From Lysobacteraceae bacterium PS02065 (GTDB lineage: Bacteria; Pseudomonadota; Gammaproteobacteria; Xanthomonadales; Rhodanobacteraceae): a stretch of DNA of 64,000 bases. The notes beneath the pieces were generated by a model. It was not told the DNA's origin. It worked only from the letters and a program-made list of their open reading frames with translations, and ran no database searches. Within the stretch, counting starts at the first letter, position 1, and every line of letters starts with the position of its first letter. Position numbers and translations under genes: made by a program. Positions 9,179-20,720 of this stretch are shown in pieces. The stretch spans positions 57,651 to 121,650 of the forward strand of contig JASCPI010000008.1 in the NCBI GenBank assembly GCA_029959555.1. Direction: 5' to 3'.

Positions 9179-11764
9179 TCACGCGTTGACCGTGTCGGCG
9201 ATCTCCTTGTAGTCGGCGATCTGGTCGAAGTTCATGTAGCGGTAGATCGTGTCGCCGTTGGCGCTGAGCACGCCCATGTCGGTCATGTACTCCTCCTTGG
9301 TCGGAATGCGGCCGAGGCGCGAGCAGATCGCGGCGAGTTCGGCCGAGCCGAGGTAGACGTTGGAGTTGCGGCCCAAGCGGTTCGGGAAGTTGCGCGTGCT
9401 CGTCGAGAACACGGTGGCGCCTTCGCGCACCTGCGCCTGGTTGCCCATGCACAGCGAGCAGCCCGGCATCTCCATGCGCGCGCCGGCCGTTCCGAACGTG
9501 CCGTAGTGGCCTTCCTTGGTGAGCTCGGCGGCATCCATCTTGGTCGGCGGGGCGACCCACAGCTTGCTCGGGATGTCGCGCTTGCCCTCGAGCAGCTTGG
9601 CGGCCGCGCGGAAGTGGCCGATGTTGGTCATGCACGAGCCGATGAACACCTCGTCGATGGTCGCGCCGGCGACATCCGACAGCGTCTTCACGTCGTCCGG
9701 GTCGTTCGGGCAGGCGACGATCGGCTCGTGCACGTCGGCGAGGTCGATCTCGATGACCGCGGCGTACTCGGCGTCGGCATCGGGCGCGAGCAGCTTCGGA
9801 TCGGCGAGCCACGCTTCCATCGCCTTGATGCGGCGGTTGATGCTGCGCACGTCCTGGTAGCCCTGCGCGATCATCCACTTGAGCATGACGATGTTCGAGT
9901 TGATGTATTCGATGATCGGCGCCTTGTCGAGGTGCACCGTGCAACCCGCGGCCGAACGCTCGGCCGAGGCATCGGAGAGTTCGAACGCCTGCTCGACCTT
10001 GAGGTTCGGCAGGCCCTCGATCTCGAGGATGCGGCCCGAGAAGATGTTCTTCTTGCCCTGCTTGGCGACCGTGAGCAGGCCGGCCTTGATCGCGTACAGC
10101 GGGATCGCGTTGACGAGGTCGCGCAGCGTGACGCCGGGCTGCAGCTCGCCCTTGAAGCGCACGAGCACCGACTCGGGCATGTCGAGCGGCATGACACCGG
10201 TGGCCGCCGCGAACGCGACGAGGCCCGAGCCCGCCGGGAACGAGATGCCGATCGGGAAGCGCGTGTGCGAGTCGCCGCCGGTGCCGACCGTGTCGGGCAG
10301 CAGCATGCGGTTGAGCCACGAATGGATGATGCCGTCGCCCGGACGCAGCGGGATGCCGCCGCGCGTGGCGATGAACGCCGGAAGCTCGTGGTGCGTCTTG
10401 ACGTCGACCGGCTTCGGGTACGCCGCGGTGTGGCAGAACGACTGCATGACGAGATCGGCCGAGAAGCCGAGGCAGGCGAGGTCCTTGAGCTCGTCGCGCG
10501 TCATCGGGCCGGTGGTGTCCTGCGAGCCGACCGAGGTCATCTTCGGTTCGCAGTACGTGCCCGGGCGGATGCCCTGGCCTTCGATGAGCCCGCAGGCGCG
10601 GCCGACCATCTTCTGCGCGAGCGTGAAGCCCTTGCCGGTATCGACCGGATTCTGCGGCAGGCGGAACAGCGTCGACGGCGCGAGGCCGAGCGCTTCGCGC
10701 GCCTTCGTGGTGAGGCCACGGCCGACAATCAAAGGAATGCGGCCGCCTGCGCGCACCTCGTCGAACAGCACCTCGGACTTGACCTGGAACTCGGCGATGA
10801 CGGCGCCGTCCTTGAGCGCCTTGCCCTCGTAAGGACGCAGCTCGACGACGTCGCCCATGTTCATCTGCGACACGTCGAGTTCGATCGGCAGCGCGCCGGC
10901 GTCCTCCATCGTGTTGTAGAAGATCGGCGCGATCTTGGAGCCGAGGCAGACGCCGCCGAAGCGCTTGTTCGGGATGAACGGGATGTCCTCGCCGGTGAAC
11001 CACAGCACCGAGTTGGTCGCCGACTTGCGGCTCGAACCCGTGCCGACGACGTCGCCGACGTAGGCCACGAGGTGGCCCTGGCGCTTGAGGCCCTCGATGA
11101 ACGCGACCGGGCCGCGCTTGCCGTCTTCCTCGGGCGTGATGCCCTCGCGCTTGTTCTTGAGCATCGCGAGTGCATGCAGCGGGATGTCCGGGCGCGTGGT
11201 CGCGTCGGGCGCGGGGGACAGATCGTCGGTGTTGGTCTCGCCGGTCACCTTGAGCACGGTGATGGTGAGGCTCGGCGGCACTTCGGGACGCGAGGTGAAC
11301 CACTCGGCGTCGGCCCAGCTCTGCAGCACGGCCTTGGCGTTCGCGTTGCCGGCGTCGGCCTTGTCCTTGACGTCGTGGAACGCGTCGAACATGAGCAGCG
11401 TGTGCTTGAGCGCGGTCGCGGCGATCGCGCCGACCTGCGCGTCGTCGAGCAGCTCGATCAGCGGATGGATGTTGTAGCCGCCGAGCATCGTGCCGAGCAG
11501 CTCGGTGGCGCGCTCGCGCGTGATCAGCGTGCACACCTCGGTGCCGAACGCGACCGCGGCGAGGTACGAGGCCTTGACCTTGGCCGCGTCGTCGACGCCG
11601 GCCGGCACGCGGTACGTGATGAGGTCGACGAGCGTGGCTTCTTCGCCGGCTGGAGGCGCCTTGAGCAGTTCGATGACGTCGGCGGTCTGGCGGGCGGACA
11701 GCGGCAGCGGCGGGATGCCGAGCGCGGCGCGTTCGGCAACGTGTTGGCGGTAGGCTTCGAGCAT
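9179..11764 (-). CDS. acnB: Bifunctional aconitate hydratase 2 / 2-methylisocitrate dehydratase AcnB
   Basis: At 861 residues this matches the usual AcnB length. It has the AcnB-type N-terminal HEAT-like domain ([20 protein letters not shown]), then the swivel domain ([20 protein letters not shown]), and the [4Fe-4S] cysteines in [19 protein letters not shown] and [12 protein letters not shown]. It interconverts citrate and isocitrate in the TCA cycle and also hydrates 2-methyl-cis-aconitate in the methylcitrate route. The ATG at 11764 has GGAG before it; the frame is open further upstream, but that part is not AcnB-like. vapC ends only 37 bp upstream on the same strand, leaving almost no room for a private promoter. 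Confidence 0.97.
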   Translation of the reverse strand: MLEAYRQHVAERAALGIPPLPLSARQTADVIELLKAPPAGEEATLVDLITYRVPAGVDDAAKVKASYLAAVAFGTEVCTLITRERATELLGTMLGGYNIHPLIELLDDAQVGAIAATALKHTLLMFDAFHDVKDKADAGNANAKAVLQSWADAEWFTSRPEVPPSLTITVLKVTGETNTDDLSPAPDATTRPDIPLHALAMLKNKREGITPEEDGKRGPVAFIEGLKRQGHLVAYVGDVVGTGSSRKSATNSVLWFTGEDIPFIPNKRFGGVCLGSKIAPIFYNTMEDAGALPIELDVSQMNMGDVVELRPYEGKALKDGAVIAEFQVKSEVLFDEVRAGGRIPLIVGRGLTTKAREALGLAPSTLFRLPQNPVDTGKGFTLAQKMVGRACGLIEGQGIRPGTYCEPKMTSVGSQDTTGPMTRDELKDLACLGFSADLVMQSFCHTAAYPKPVDVKTHHELPAFIATRGGIPLRPGDGIIHSWLNRMLLPDTVGTGGDSHTRFPIGISFPAGSGLVAFAAATGVMPLDMPESVLVRFKGELQPGVTLRDLVNAIPLYAIKAGLLTVAKQGKKNIFSGRILEIEGLPNLKVEQAFELSDASAERSAAGCTVHLDKAPIIEYINSNIVMLKWMIAQGYQDVRSINRRIKAMEAWLADPKLLAPDADAEYAAVIEIDLADVHEPIVACPNDPDDVKTLSDVAGATIDEVFIGSCMTNIGHFRAAAKLLEGKRDIPSKLWVAPPTKMDAAELTKEGHYGTFGTAGARMEMPGCSLCMGNQAQVREGATVFSTSTRNFPNRLGRNSNVYLGSAELAAICSRLGRIPTKEEYMTDMGVLSANGDTIYRYMNFDQIADYKEIADTVNA

Positions 11765-11801
11765 GGAGGACTCCGGGAAACGCGGTGAAGGGTGAACGGG
11801 G

Positions 11802-12203
11802 TCAGGCAGCAGGGACGACGAGCTTGAGTCCCTTGAAATAGTCTCGGTAGAACGTGCGGTCGCGCGTGATGAGGCCACTGCATTGCAGGAGCGCGTGCGC
11901 GCCGATCAGGAAATCCGGCACCGCGCGCGTGCGTGCGCCACCACGCTGGCGGTAGCGGCGCTGCATCTCGCCGGCACGCACCGCGGCGCGTGCCTCGAGC
12001 GGGTTGAAGCGGATGCCGACGTCCTCGAGCACGGCCAACGCCTCGGCGCCGTCGCGCAACGCGCTGCAGACCTCGGCGAGCACGACCTCGCAGACCACGA
12101 CCGGGCCTTCCGTGAGGCACTGACGCAGGCAGGCCTCGGCGGCGTCCGCCTGCGGACCGTCGGCCAGCAGGTCGACGAGTACGGAGGTATCGATGGCGAT
12201 CAT
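11802..12203 (-). CDS. vapC: PIN-domain ribonuclease toxin VapC
   Basis: The 133-residue PIN fold has the four acidic positions: D5 in [12 protein letters not shown] in [11 protein letters not shown] in [12 protein letters not shown] and D in LITRDRTFY. VapC toxins are Mg-dependent endoribonucleases, often cutting initiator tRNA or rRNA, and are neutralised by VapB. It starts 10 bp after the stop of the AbrB-type antitoxin, in the usual antitoxin-first order. The start at 12203 is set by the PIN N-terminus, because the upstream open frame is only the shadow of vapB. acnB follows by 37 bp. Confidence 0.92.
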   Translation of the reverse strand: MIAIDTSVLVDLLADGPQADAAEACLRQCLTEGPVVVCEVVLAEVCSALRDGAEALAVLEDVGIRFNPLEARAAVRAGEMQRRYRQRGGARTRAVPDFLIGAHALLQCSGLITRDRTFYRDYFKGLKLVVPAA

Positions 12204-12213
12204 GGTCGCGGGA

Positions 12214-12465
12214 TCAGGGATCGAGCGGTTCGTCGGGCGCGCGGCCGCGGATCGCGCGCATCGCCTCGTCGGTAGTCTCGAAGCCGTCGAGCTTGAAGCG
12301 GCCGCGTGCACGCGAGATCGCATCGTCGACGTTCTTGCGCAGCACGATGCGGCTGCCTTCGAGTTCCACCTTGAGCGTGGAACCCTTCACGAGCCCGAGC
12401 GCGTCGCGCACGGCCTTCGGCAGCGTGATCTGCCCGCGTTCGGCGACGGTCGCTTCCATCGGCAT
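12214..12465 (-). CDS. vapB: AbrB/SpoVT-type antitoxin VapB
   Basis: The 83-residue protein begins with a swapped-hairpin DNA-binding domain (ATVAERGQITLPKAVRDALGL, KGSTLKVELEGSRIVL) and has a C-terminal acidic/helical tail likely to wrap VapC. Two in-frame starts (Met1 and Met3) are close together. Antitoxins of this class bind their own promoter, and a palindrome lies just upstream (12473-12499). Confidence 0.9.
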   Translation of the reverse strand: MPMEATVAERGQITLPKAVRDALGLVKGSTLKVELEGSRIVLRKNVDDAISRARGRFKLDGFETTDEAMRAIRGRAPDEPLDP

Positions 12466-12472
12466 GCCCCGA

Positions 12473-12499
12473 AAAGTATGTATGGATGATACGTACTTT
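12473..12499 (-). promoter_or_regulatory. Candidate VapBC operator palindrome
   Basis: AAAGTATGTA (12473-12482) and TACGTACTTT (12490-12499) form 10-bp arms with a single mismatch around a 7-bp spacer, 8 bp before the vapB ATG. Placement and AT-richness in a GC-rich region fit an autoregulatory site. This is inference from position and symmetry only. Confidence 0.55.
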
Positions 12500-12675
12500 A
12501 AAGCCCGTACTCAAGTCCGCATATCGCAGGCACGGACGCATCGAGGCGTCCGCCGGCTGCAATCAGCGGAGGATAATCTTCGCATGCCCATACTCGCGAA
12601 GTGCCTCGCCACCGCCCACACTGCAACCGTCCCGCCTGAAGCCAGCGCCACCCGACACGCCACAGGAGCACGCGC

Positions 12676-15429
<2,754 letters not shown>

Positions 15430-15463
15430 GCGGTCGTCGCACGACAACGCGTGTCTGCATCCG

Positions 15464-15653
15464 GAGCGGAATCACCTGCGGCGATTCCGCTGCAGGCTTC
15501 ACGCAGGGCGAAACCCGCGCAGCGGATTCCGCCGCAAATGCAGGCCAGCGTCCGGTAACACCACGATGGACGGTGATCGCAGCCCCGTCCTGACACGTCG
15601 GAACGCCATCGCGGTGCACGGCGGAATCACCTGCGGTGGTTCCGCCCTACCCG
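15464..15653. repeat. Three copies of a GGCGGAAYC-type hairpin family after acnA
   Basis: Hairpins such as GCGGAATCACCTGCGGCGAT (15464-15493), an inverted copy ending GCGCAGCGGATTCCGCCGC (to 15535), and GGCGGAATCACCTGCGGTGG (15616-15653) fill the 339-bp gap behind acnA. They belong to the same family as the hairpins inside the 173-bp tandem array at 25849. No other gene is seen here. Confidence 0.75.
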
Positions 15654-15768
15654 CCTGACGCGATGGCAGCTCCGGGATCGGGCTCATCGTGAGGTGATGG
15701 CTGCGCCCATCAGTCTGCGTGGTTCGACGTATCCGGCCCTTCCTGCGGCCGTCGTACGGAGCTGCGCG

Positions 15769-16458
15769 ATGTCCCGATCCTCTCCTGCACGTCGCCAGGC
15801 GTTCGCGCTGGCGTTCTCGATGGTCGCCGTGATCGGCGTCGGCGTACTCCCCGCCCCGCTGCATGCGCAAGCCGGCATGCACGGCCGTGCCGCGACGGCC
15901 ACGCGCATGGACTGCGCAGGACTCGCCGGCCAGAAGCACGCCACGCTCTCGGTCGAGGCCTGCGAGCGCAAGAAGGCCGCCCTGCTGTCGCTGCAAGACG
16001 CCTCCGCAACGCCCGGCGGCGAACGCCCCGGCGACGAGGCGATGACGTGCACGCAGCTCATCGCCGAGCTGCAGTCGATGGGCCCGGGCATCGATCCCGC
16101 ACTTGGCGAGAAGTCGCGCATCGCCGGCGAAGCCGTGCGCGAGACCTACGACCGTCAGAACGCCGCGGCGAAGGCGATGGCGGCGCGCCAGACCGCGGAA
16201 TCGATCGCCGCGATGGCCGGACCGAACATCGTCCAGGGCATCGTCGGCGCGAAGCACAGCGCCGAGAGCGTCGCGCTCGGCACGGCCGGCAGCCAGGCCA
16301 TGCGCGGCGCCCGCAACCAGGCCTCGTTCGCGAGTGCCGACGCGTCCGAAGCCCTCGCGCAACGCATGCGCGACGACCCGCGCTTCGCCCACCTGCTCGC
16401 GCTCGTGCAGCAGAAGAACTGCGGGATGGGGGACATGCCGGCGGTGCCTGGGGGTTGA
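15769..16458 (+). CDS. Exported protein of unknown function
   Basis: The 229-residue protein starts with a Sec-type signal peptide (MSRSSPARRQAFALAFSMVAV..., cleavage probably after PLHAQA). The mature part has two short Cys-containing motifs (RMDCAGLAGQK, MTCTQLIAELQ) and a long Ala-rich helical middle (EAVRETYDRQNAAAKAMAAR). It ends in a third Cys (QQKNCGMGD). The periodic Cys/helix layout suggests a small disulfide-bonded helical protein. The start at 15769 fits GGAG 8 bp upstream and the signal peptide. I do not recognise a family. Confidence 0.65.
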   Translation: MSRSSPARRQAFALAFSMVAVIGVGVLPAPLHAQAGMHGRAATATRMDCAGLAGQKHATLSVEACERKKAALLSLQDASATPGGERPGDEAMTCTQLIAELQSMGPGIDPALGEKSRIAGEAVRETYDRQNAAAKAMAARQTAESIAAMAGPNIVQGIVGAKHSAESVALGTAGSQAMRGARNQASFASADASEALAQRMRDDPRFAHLLALVQQKNCGMGDMPAVPGG

Positions 16459-16574
16459 TCGACAATGGCTGACCGTCACGCCGCCGCAGAGTGCGGCCTT
16501 CTCCGGAAGGACGTCCTGAAGGTCCGACACCAGAGAAGCTTTACTGCGCCGTGCAACGCCGGTCTCCGAGACAC

Positions 16575-17142
16575 CGTCATCCCGGCGGCTCTCAACAGCC
16601 GGATGGCTGGTCAAGCCGGGATCCCCTCGAGCGCCACAGCATGACGCGCACTTCAGGCCGAGGGCGTACTCGCGAAGAAGCACGACGGGCGCACTACGCT
16701 TGTAGCGCTTGAATGGATTCCGGCTTCCGCCGGAATGACGGCATGCAAGAGTGGAAGCTTTCTGCGATCCGATTAGGGGAACACTATCGACGCTGAAACA
16801 ACGTCATCCCGGCGGAAGCCGGAGGCGCTTCACAACAGCGCGCAGCGCTGGTCATCCCCTCAAGCACGACAACAAGGCGCGCACTTCAGGCCAGAGGCGT
16901 ACTCGCGAAGAAGCAAGGTCGGTGCACTTCGAATGCAACGCTTGAGTGGATTCCGGCTTGACCAGCCATTCGGCTGTTGAGAGCCGCCGGAATGACGATG
17001 TATGGAAGTGGCTGCTGTCTACGATCGAACGCAAGCACGACAATGCGCTTCACCAACAACGTCATCCCAGTGGCTTCCAACAGACGAATGGCTGGTCAAG
17101 CCGGAGGCACTTCACAACGGCGCGGAGCGCTGGTCACCCCTT
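16575..17142. repeat. Cluster of five REP-like hairpins, some with extended loops
   Basis: Copies lie at 16575-16626, 16714-16741, 16802-16860, 16947-16997 and 17060-17142 in alternating orientation. Three of them (16575, 16947, 17060) carry an added arm with CAACAGCCGGATGGCTGG or similar between the two REP halves. 16802 and 17060 also carry a CTTCACAACRGCGC...GCGCTGGTCA extension. The whole 949-bp gap 16459-17407 seems to be built of this mosaic, and I see no gene in it. Confidence 0.8.
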
Positions 17143-17407
17143 GGAGCGCGGGAGTACAAGGCGCGTCTTGAGCGAGAAGAATGCACGCCCGCGTCGCCCG
17201 CATAACGGTGGCACGGTGGTCACGCAGCGGCCTGCAAAGCCGTTTACGCGTGTGGGACGTCTGCGGGCGAAGCCGAGGGCACGACCGACTTGCACGTCGC
17301 ACGCCAGCGCATGACGATGAAGGTCCTCTCGCAACGGACAACCCGCCGATGGCGACGCCGATGATCGCGACAGTCGCCCGCCACCATGGCCCGATCAGCG
17401 TGGCGGC

Positions 17408-18046
17408 ATGAAACTCCCAACCCGCCACACCTGGGCCATGATCGGCGCGGCGCTTCCCGACGGCATCTCGGCGTTCGCGTTCCTCGTCGTGTGGATCGCG
17501 CCGTTCGCGTTCGGTCCGCATGCGGTCAAGAACGCGATGCTCGTGATGATGGTGGAGTTCTTCGTGATCCACGCGAGCGGCATGATCGGCGCCACCGTGC
17601 TGCGCGAGGACGTCACCCGCGGCAAGCGCGTCGCCACGGTGCTCGGGTTCGGCGCGTTCTACCTGCTGTTCGTCAGCGTGTGGTCGCTGGTGTTCCAGGT
17701 GTGGTGGCCGTTCGTCGCATTCGGCTGGCTGCTGGTCGGCAAGCTCGTGCTCGCACTCGACCTCTCGCGGACCTCGGCCGAACGGCGCGCGGCCATGCAG
17801 GCGCGCTGGGGCATCAGCATTCTGGTGTTCGTGCTCGGGGCGTTCGCGACGACGATCCTGCCGCTGCCACGCCTGGGCATCGGCGTCGACCTCGTGTCAC
17901 GCCTCGGCCTTCCCGGTACCGGGCTATGGGTAGAGCAGCCGCATCGCGTGGTCGCGTTCGGGTTCTTCTACTTCACGACGCTGGCATGGCTCAACGTGCG
18001 CGCGCTGCGCGTGCCGAAGCCGGCACCGAAGCCTGCATCGAGGTGA
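17408..18046 (+). CDS. Multi-pass inner-membrane protein of unknown function
   Basis: The 212-residue protein has about five or six hydrophobic segments (AFAFLVVWIAPFAFG, MLVMMVEFFVIHASGMIGA, FGAFYLLFVSVWSLVF, WWPFVAFGWLLVGKLVLAL, ISILVFVLGAFATTILPL, AFGFFYFTTLAWLNV) and a basic C-terminus. No transporter or enzyme motif is recognised. The opposite-strand frame here is His/Arg-rich and looks like a shadow. Confidence 0.7.
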   Translation: MKLPTRHTWAMIGAALPDGISAFAFLVVWIAPFAFGPHAVKNAMLVMMVEFFVIHASGMIGATVLREDVTRGKRVATVLGFGAFYLLFVSVWSLVFQVWWPFVAFGWLLVGKLVLALDLSRTSAERRAAMQARWGISILVFVLGAFATTILPLPRLGIGVDLVSRLGLPGTGLWVEQPHRVVAFGFFYFTTLAWLNVRALRVPKPAPKPASR

Positions 18047-18139
18047 CACGGGCGCATCACGCGACCACATTCTCGGCGACAAAGCTCATTCGGGAACGCA
18101 GCGTGTGCGCGGTTCGGGCGCATTCCGTGCAAAGGCCCA

Positions 18140-18166
18140 CCACGGCAGGACCCCAGCCTGCCGTGG
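18140..18166. terminator. Strong stem-loop between two convergent genes
   Basis: CCACGGCAGG (18140-18149) pairs with CCTGCCGTGG (18157-18166) over a 7-nt loop. It lies between the membrane-protein gene (+) and the exported-protein gene (-), so it can serve both. It lacks a T run. Its core is close to the hairpin between cbbS and cbbX (49527-49549). Confidence 0.6.
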
Positions 18167-18180
18167 CGGACCCATGGGCT

Positions 18181-18549
18181 TCAGCGGCCGGCGTCGGCCG
18201 TGCGCTGGTCCGGCAGCGCGAGACTGCGCGGCGTGCCGACACGCAGGGTGCGGTTCGCGCAGATGTCGACATCGCCGAGCACGACCGTACGGCCGCCGCG
18301 GAACGTGACGCGGACGTCGCGCTGGCAGCTGCCCGCGGCGACGCCGATCGTGCGCGCGGCACCGCCGCCCTGCAGCGAGGAGGCACCGATCGGCACGTGT
18401 ACGAATGCGGACGATCCCGCGTCGGCCATCTCGAGGCCGGCGATGCTGTCGCGCGAGGTGTTGACGAGGTCGAGGTAGCGCGCGGACGGCGCGGCGAAGG
18501 CCGAGGCGCTGGCGAGGACGGCGAGCGTGGCGAGGACGAGGCGGGACAT
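18181..18549 (-). CDS. Small exported protein of unknown function
   Basis: The 122-residue product has a clear signal peptide (MSRLVLATLAVLASASAFAA). The mature part contains beta-rich segments (YLDLVNTSRDSIAGLEM, CQRDVRVTFRGGRTVVLGDVDIC), with two Cys that could pair. The start at ATG 18549 is set by the signal peptide; the open frame continues upstream with Arg-rich shadow sequence. Function unknown. Confidence 0.7.
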   Translation of the reverse strand: MSRLVLATLAVLASASAFAAPSARYLDLVNTSRDSIAGLEMADAGSSAFVHVPIGASSLQGGGAARTIGVAAGSCQRDVRVTFRGGRTVVLGDVDICANRTLRVGTPRSLALPDQRTADAGR

Positions 18550-18749
18550 GTCGGGGCTCCTGGGAAGGGTGCCGGGACGGTCGCTGCCTTCCCGGACGCT
18601 GCCATGGAACCGCGGACCCCGCGCGCGCAGGAACCGCAACGTGACGAATCGTCGTGGGACCGGGGCGAATCGTAGCCATCACGCGCCGCGCTTCCGGTGG
18701 CCCTGTGCGCGCCGTAGGATCGCCGCCACCTGCCCTCCACGCCACCGTC

Positions 18750-19874
18750 ATGAAGATCCGCCTCGGCGACAACGAGATCGGCCTCGCGCGCTACCTCGGC
18801 CTGTGGAGCATGGTGGTCGTCGCGTTCGCGGTGCAAGGCTACCTGCACGACGCCTACCACGGCTTCACGTGGTCACCGTTCGACTACCTGCGCTGGTCGA
18901 TGGTGCAGTGGTACACGTGGGCCGCACTCGCGCCGCTGGTGTTCCGCCTCGCCGCGCGTCACCCGATCCGCCCACCGTTGCGCCTGCGCGCGCTGGGTAC
19001 GCACATCCCGGCGAGCCTCGGCGTGTCGGGTCTGGCCGTGCTGGTCGGCGCGTTCGTCTCGAGCGTGTTCGAGCCCGGCACGTTCGGCAACCAGGTCTGG
19101 CAGTTCGCGAGCAAGCACGTCGCGATCGGCCTGCTGGCGTACTGGGCGCTCGTGGCGATCCAGCAGGCCTTGCACTACCGCGCCGAGACCGCTCGCCGAG
19201 AGCTCGAGGCGAGCCGGCTCGCGACCGAGCTCGCGCAGTCGCGCCTGCAGGTGCTCAAGACCCAGCTGCAGCCGCATTTCCTGTTCAACACGCTGCACGC
19301 GATCGTGACCCTGCTCGACGAGGACACGGTGTCGGCCGAGGACATGCTGCTGCGCCTGAGCGAGCTTCTGCGCGCGTTCCTGGAGGACTACGACGGCCAG
19401 GAGATCACGCTGCGCCGCGAGCTCGCCCTGCTCGATCTCTACCTCGGTATCCAGCGCACGCGCTTCAAGGACCGCCTCACGACGCAGGTCTATGTCGAGC
19501 CCGAGCTGCTCGACGCGGCCGTGCCGAGCCTGATCCTGCAGCCGATCGTCGAGAACGCGATCCGCCACGGGATCGGCCAGCATGTCGGCTCGGACCACGT
19601 CGAGATCGAGGCGCGCCGCGAGGGCGACGTGCTGTGCCTGGAAGTGCGCAACCGCAACAGTACCCTCGAGGCCGGCGGCAGCGCCGCGGCCGGCCACGGC
19701 ATCGGCTTGTCGAACACGCGGCTGCGCCTGCGCGAGCTGTACGGCGAATCGGCTTCGCTGCGCCTCGACATGACATGGCCGAAAGGCGTCTCATGCCGCG
19801 TGCGCGTGCCGTGGCGCCTCCTCGACGACGAGAGCGACGATCCCGAATTCAGCCCCGAGGTGCACCCGGCATGA
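18750..19874 (+). CDS. LytS/YehU-type membrane sensor histidine kinase
   Basis: The 374-residue protein has about four N-terminal transmembrane segments (LGLWSMVVVAFAVQGYL, WYTWAALAPLVFRL, LGVSGLAVLVGAFVSSVF, VAIGLLAYWALVAIQ), a short coiled coil, and the His_kinase domain with the phosphoacceptor in LQPHFLFNTLHAI and N-box PIVENAIRHGIGQH. The ATP lid GHGIGLSNTRLRLRELYG is intact. The input signal is unknown. The start at ATG 18750 replaces a longer open frame lacking a ribosome site. The stop overlaps the next ATG by 4 bp, indicating translational coupling with the response regulator. Confidence 0.92.
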   Translation: MKIRLGDNEIGLARYLGLWSMVVVAFAVQGYLHDAYHGFTWSPFDYLRWSMVQWYTWAALAPLVFRLAARHPIRPPLRLRALGTHIPASLGVSGLAVLVGAFVSSVFEPGTFGNQVWQFASKHVAIGLLAYWALVAIQQALHYRAETARRELEASRLATELAQSRLQVLKTQLQPHFLFNTLHAIVTLLDEDTVSAEDMLLRLSELLRAFLEDYDGQEITLRRELALLDLYLGIQRTRFKDRLTTQVYVEPELLDAAVPSLILQPIVENAIRHGIGQHVGSDHVEIEARREGDVLCLEVRNRNSTLEAGGSAAAGHGIGLSNTRLRLRELYGESASLRLDMTWPKGVSCRVRVPWRLLDDESDDPEFSPEVHPA

Positions 19875-20665
19875 CCCTCGCCGTGCTCGTGGTCGACGAC
19901 GAACCGATCGCACGGCGTGCGATCGCACGCATGCTCAAGGACGACCCCGAGGTCATGCTGGCCGGCGAGTGCGGCGACGGCGCATCGGCGGTCACCGCGA
20001 TCCGGGAGCTCTCGCCCGATCTGGTGTTCCTCGACATCCAGATGCCGGCCATGAACGGGGTCGACGTGGTCGAGGCGATCGGTGCGGCACGCATGCCGGC
20101 GACGGTATTCGTGACCGCGTACGAGCAGTACGCCGTGCGCGCGTTCGAGGCCAATGCGGTCGACTACCTGGTCAAGCCGTTCAGTCGCGAACGCTTCGCC
20201 GAGGCGTTGCGCCGGGCCAAGGCGCGGCTCGCCTCGCGTGCCACGGCCGCCCACGACACGACCACCTCCGAGCGCCTGCTCGAGGCCCTGGCGGCGGTGC
20301 GCGCGCGCGACGAGTACCTCGAACGCATCCCGGTGCGCGTCGATGGCCACGTCGTGTTCGTGGAGGTCGACGACATCGTCTGGATCCGGGCCAACGGCAA
20401 CACGGTGCGCCTGCACCTCGCCGATCGCGAGCACGACCTGCGCGAGACGATGGCGACGCTCGCCACGCGCCTGGATCCCAGGCATTTCGCCCGCGTGCAC
20501 CGCTCGGCGATCATCAACGTGCGCCGCGTCAAGGCAATCCATCCGTGGTTCAACGGCTACCACGTGGTGACGATGGACACCGGCCAGCAGCTGCGCATGA
20601 GCCGCTACCAGCACGAGGCCTTCCTGCGCCTCGCGACCGTGCGCAGCGAGGATCCGCCGGCCTGA
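19871..20665 (+). CDS. LytTR-family response regulator
   Basis: The 264-residue protein has a receiver domain with acidic pocket VVDDEP, phosphoacceptor Asp in VFLDIQMPAMNGVD, Thr/Ser in VFVTAYEQ and Lys in YLVKPFSR. A C-terminal LytTR DNA-binding domain follows (about 160-255; FVEVDDIVWIRANGNTVRLHL, FARVHRSAIINVRRVKAIHP). Such regulators bind paired direct repeats; none was identified here. It overlaps the kinase gene in an ATGA junction, so the two form an operon. Confidence 0.93.
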   Translation: MTLAVLVVDDEPIARRAIARMLKDDPEVMLAGECGDGASAVTAIRELSPDLVFLDIQMPAMNGVDVVEAIGAARMPATVFVTAYEQYAVRAFEANAVDYLVKPFSRERFAEALRRAKARLASRATAAHDTTTSERLLEALAAVRARDEYLERIPVRVDGHVVFVEVDDIVWIRANGNTVRLHLADREHDLRETMATLATRLDPRHFARVHRSAIINVRRVKAIHPWFNGYHVVTMDTGQQLRMSRYQHEAFLRLATVRSEDPPA

Positions 20666-20720
20666 CGCGCACACCGGCGCCGCCGCGCGTACACTCGCCG
20701 GCCGTCGCCGAAGCCCCGCC

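Noticed and set aside
17096..17572. Minus-strand frame with MDHEELHHHHEHRV start
   Set aside because: Overlaps the clear membrane protein on the + strand; the His-rich part is the antisense of hydrophobic codons.
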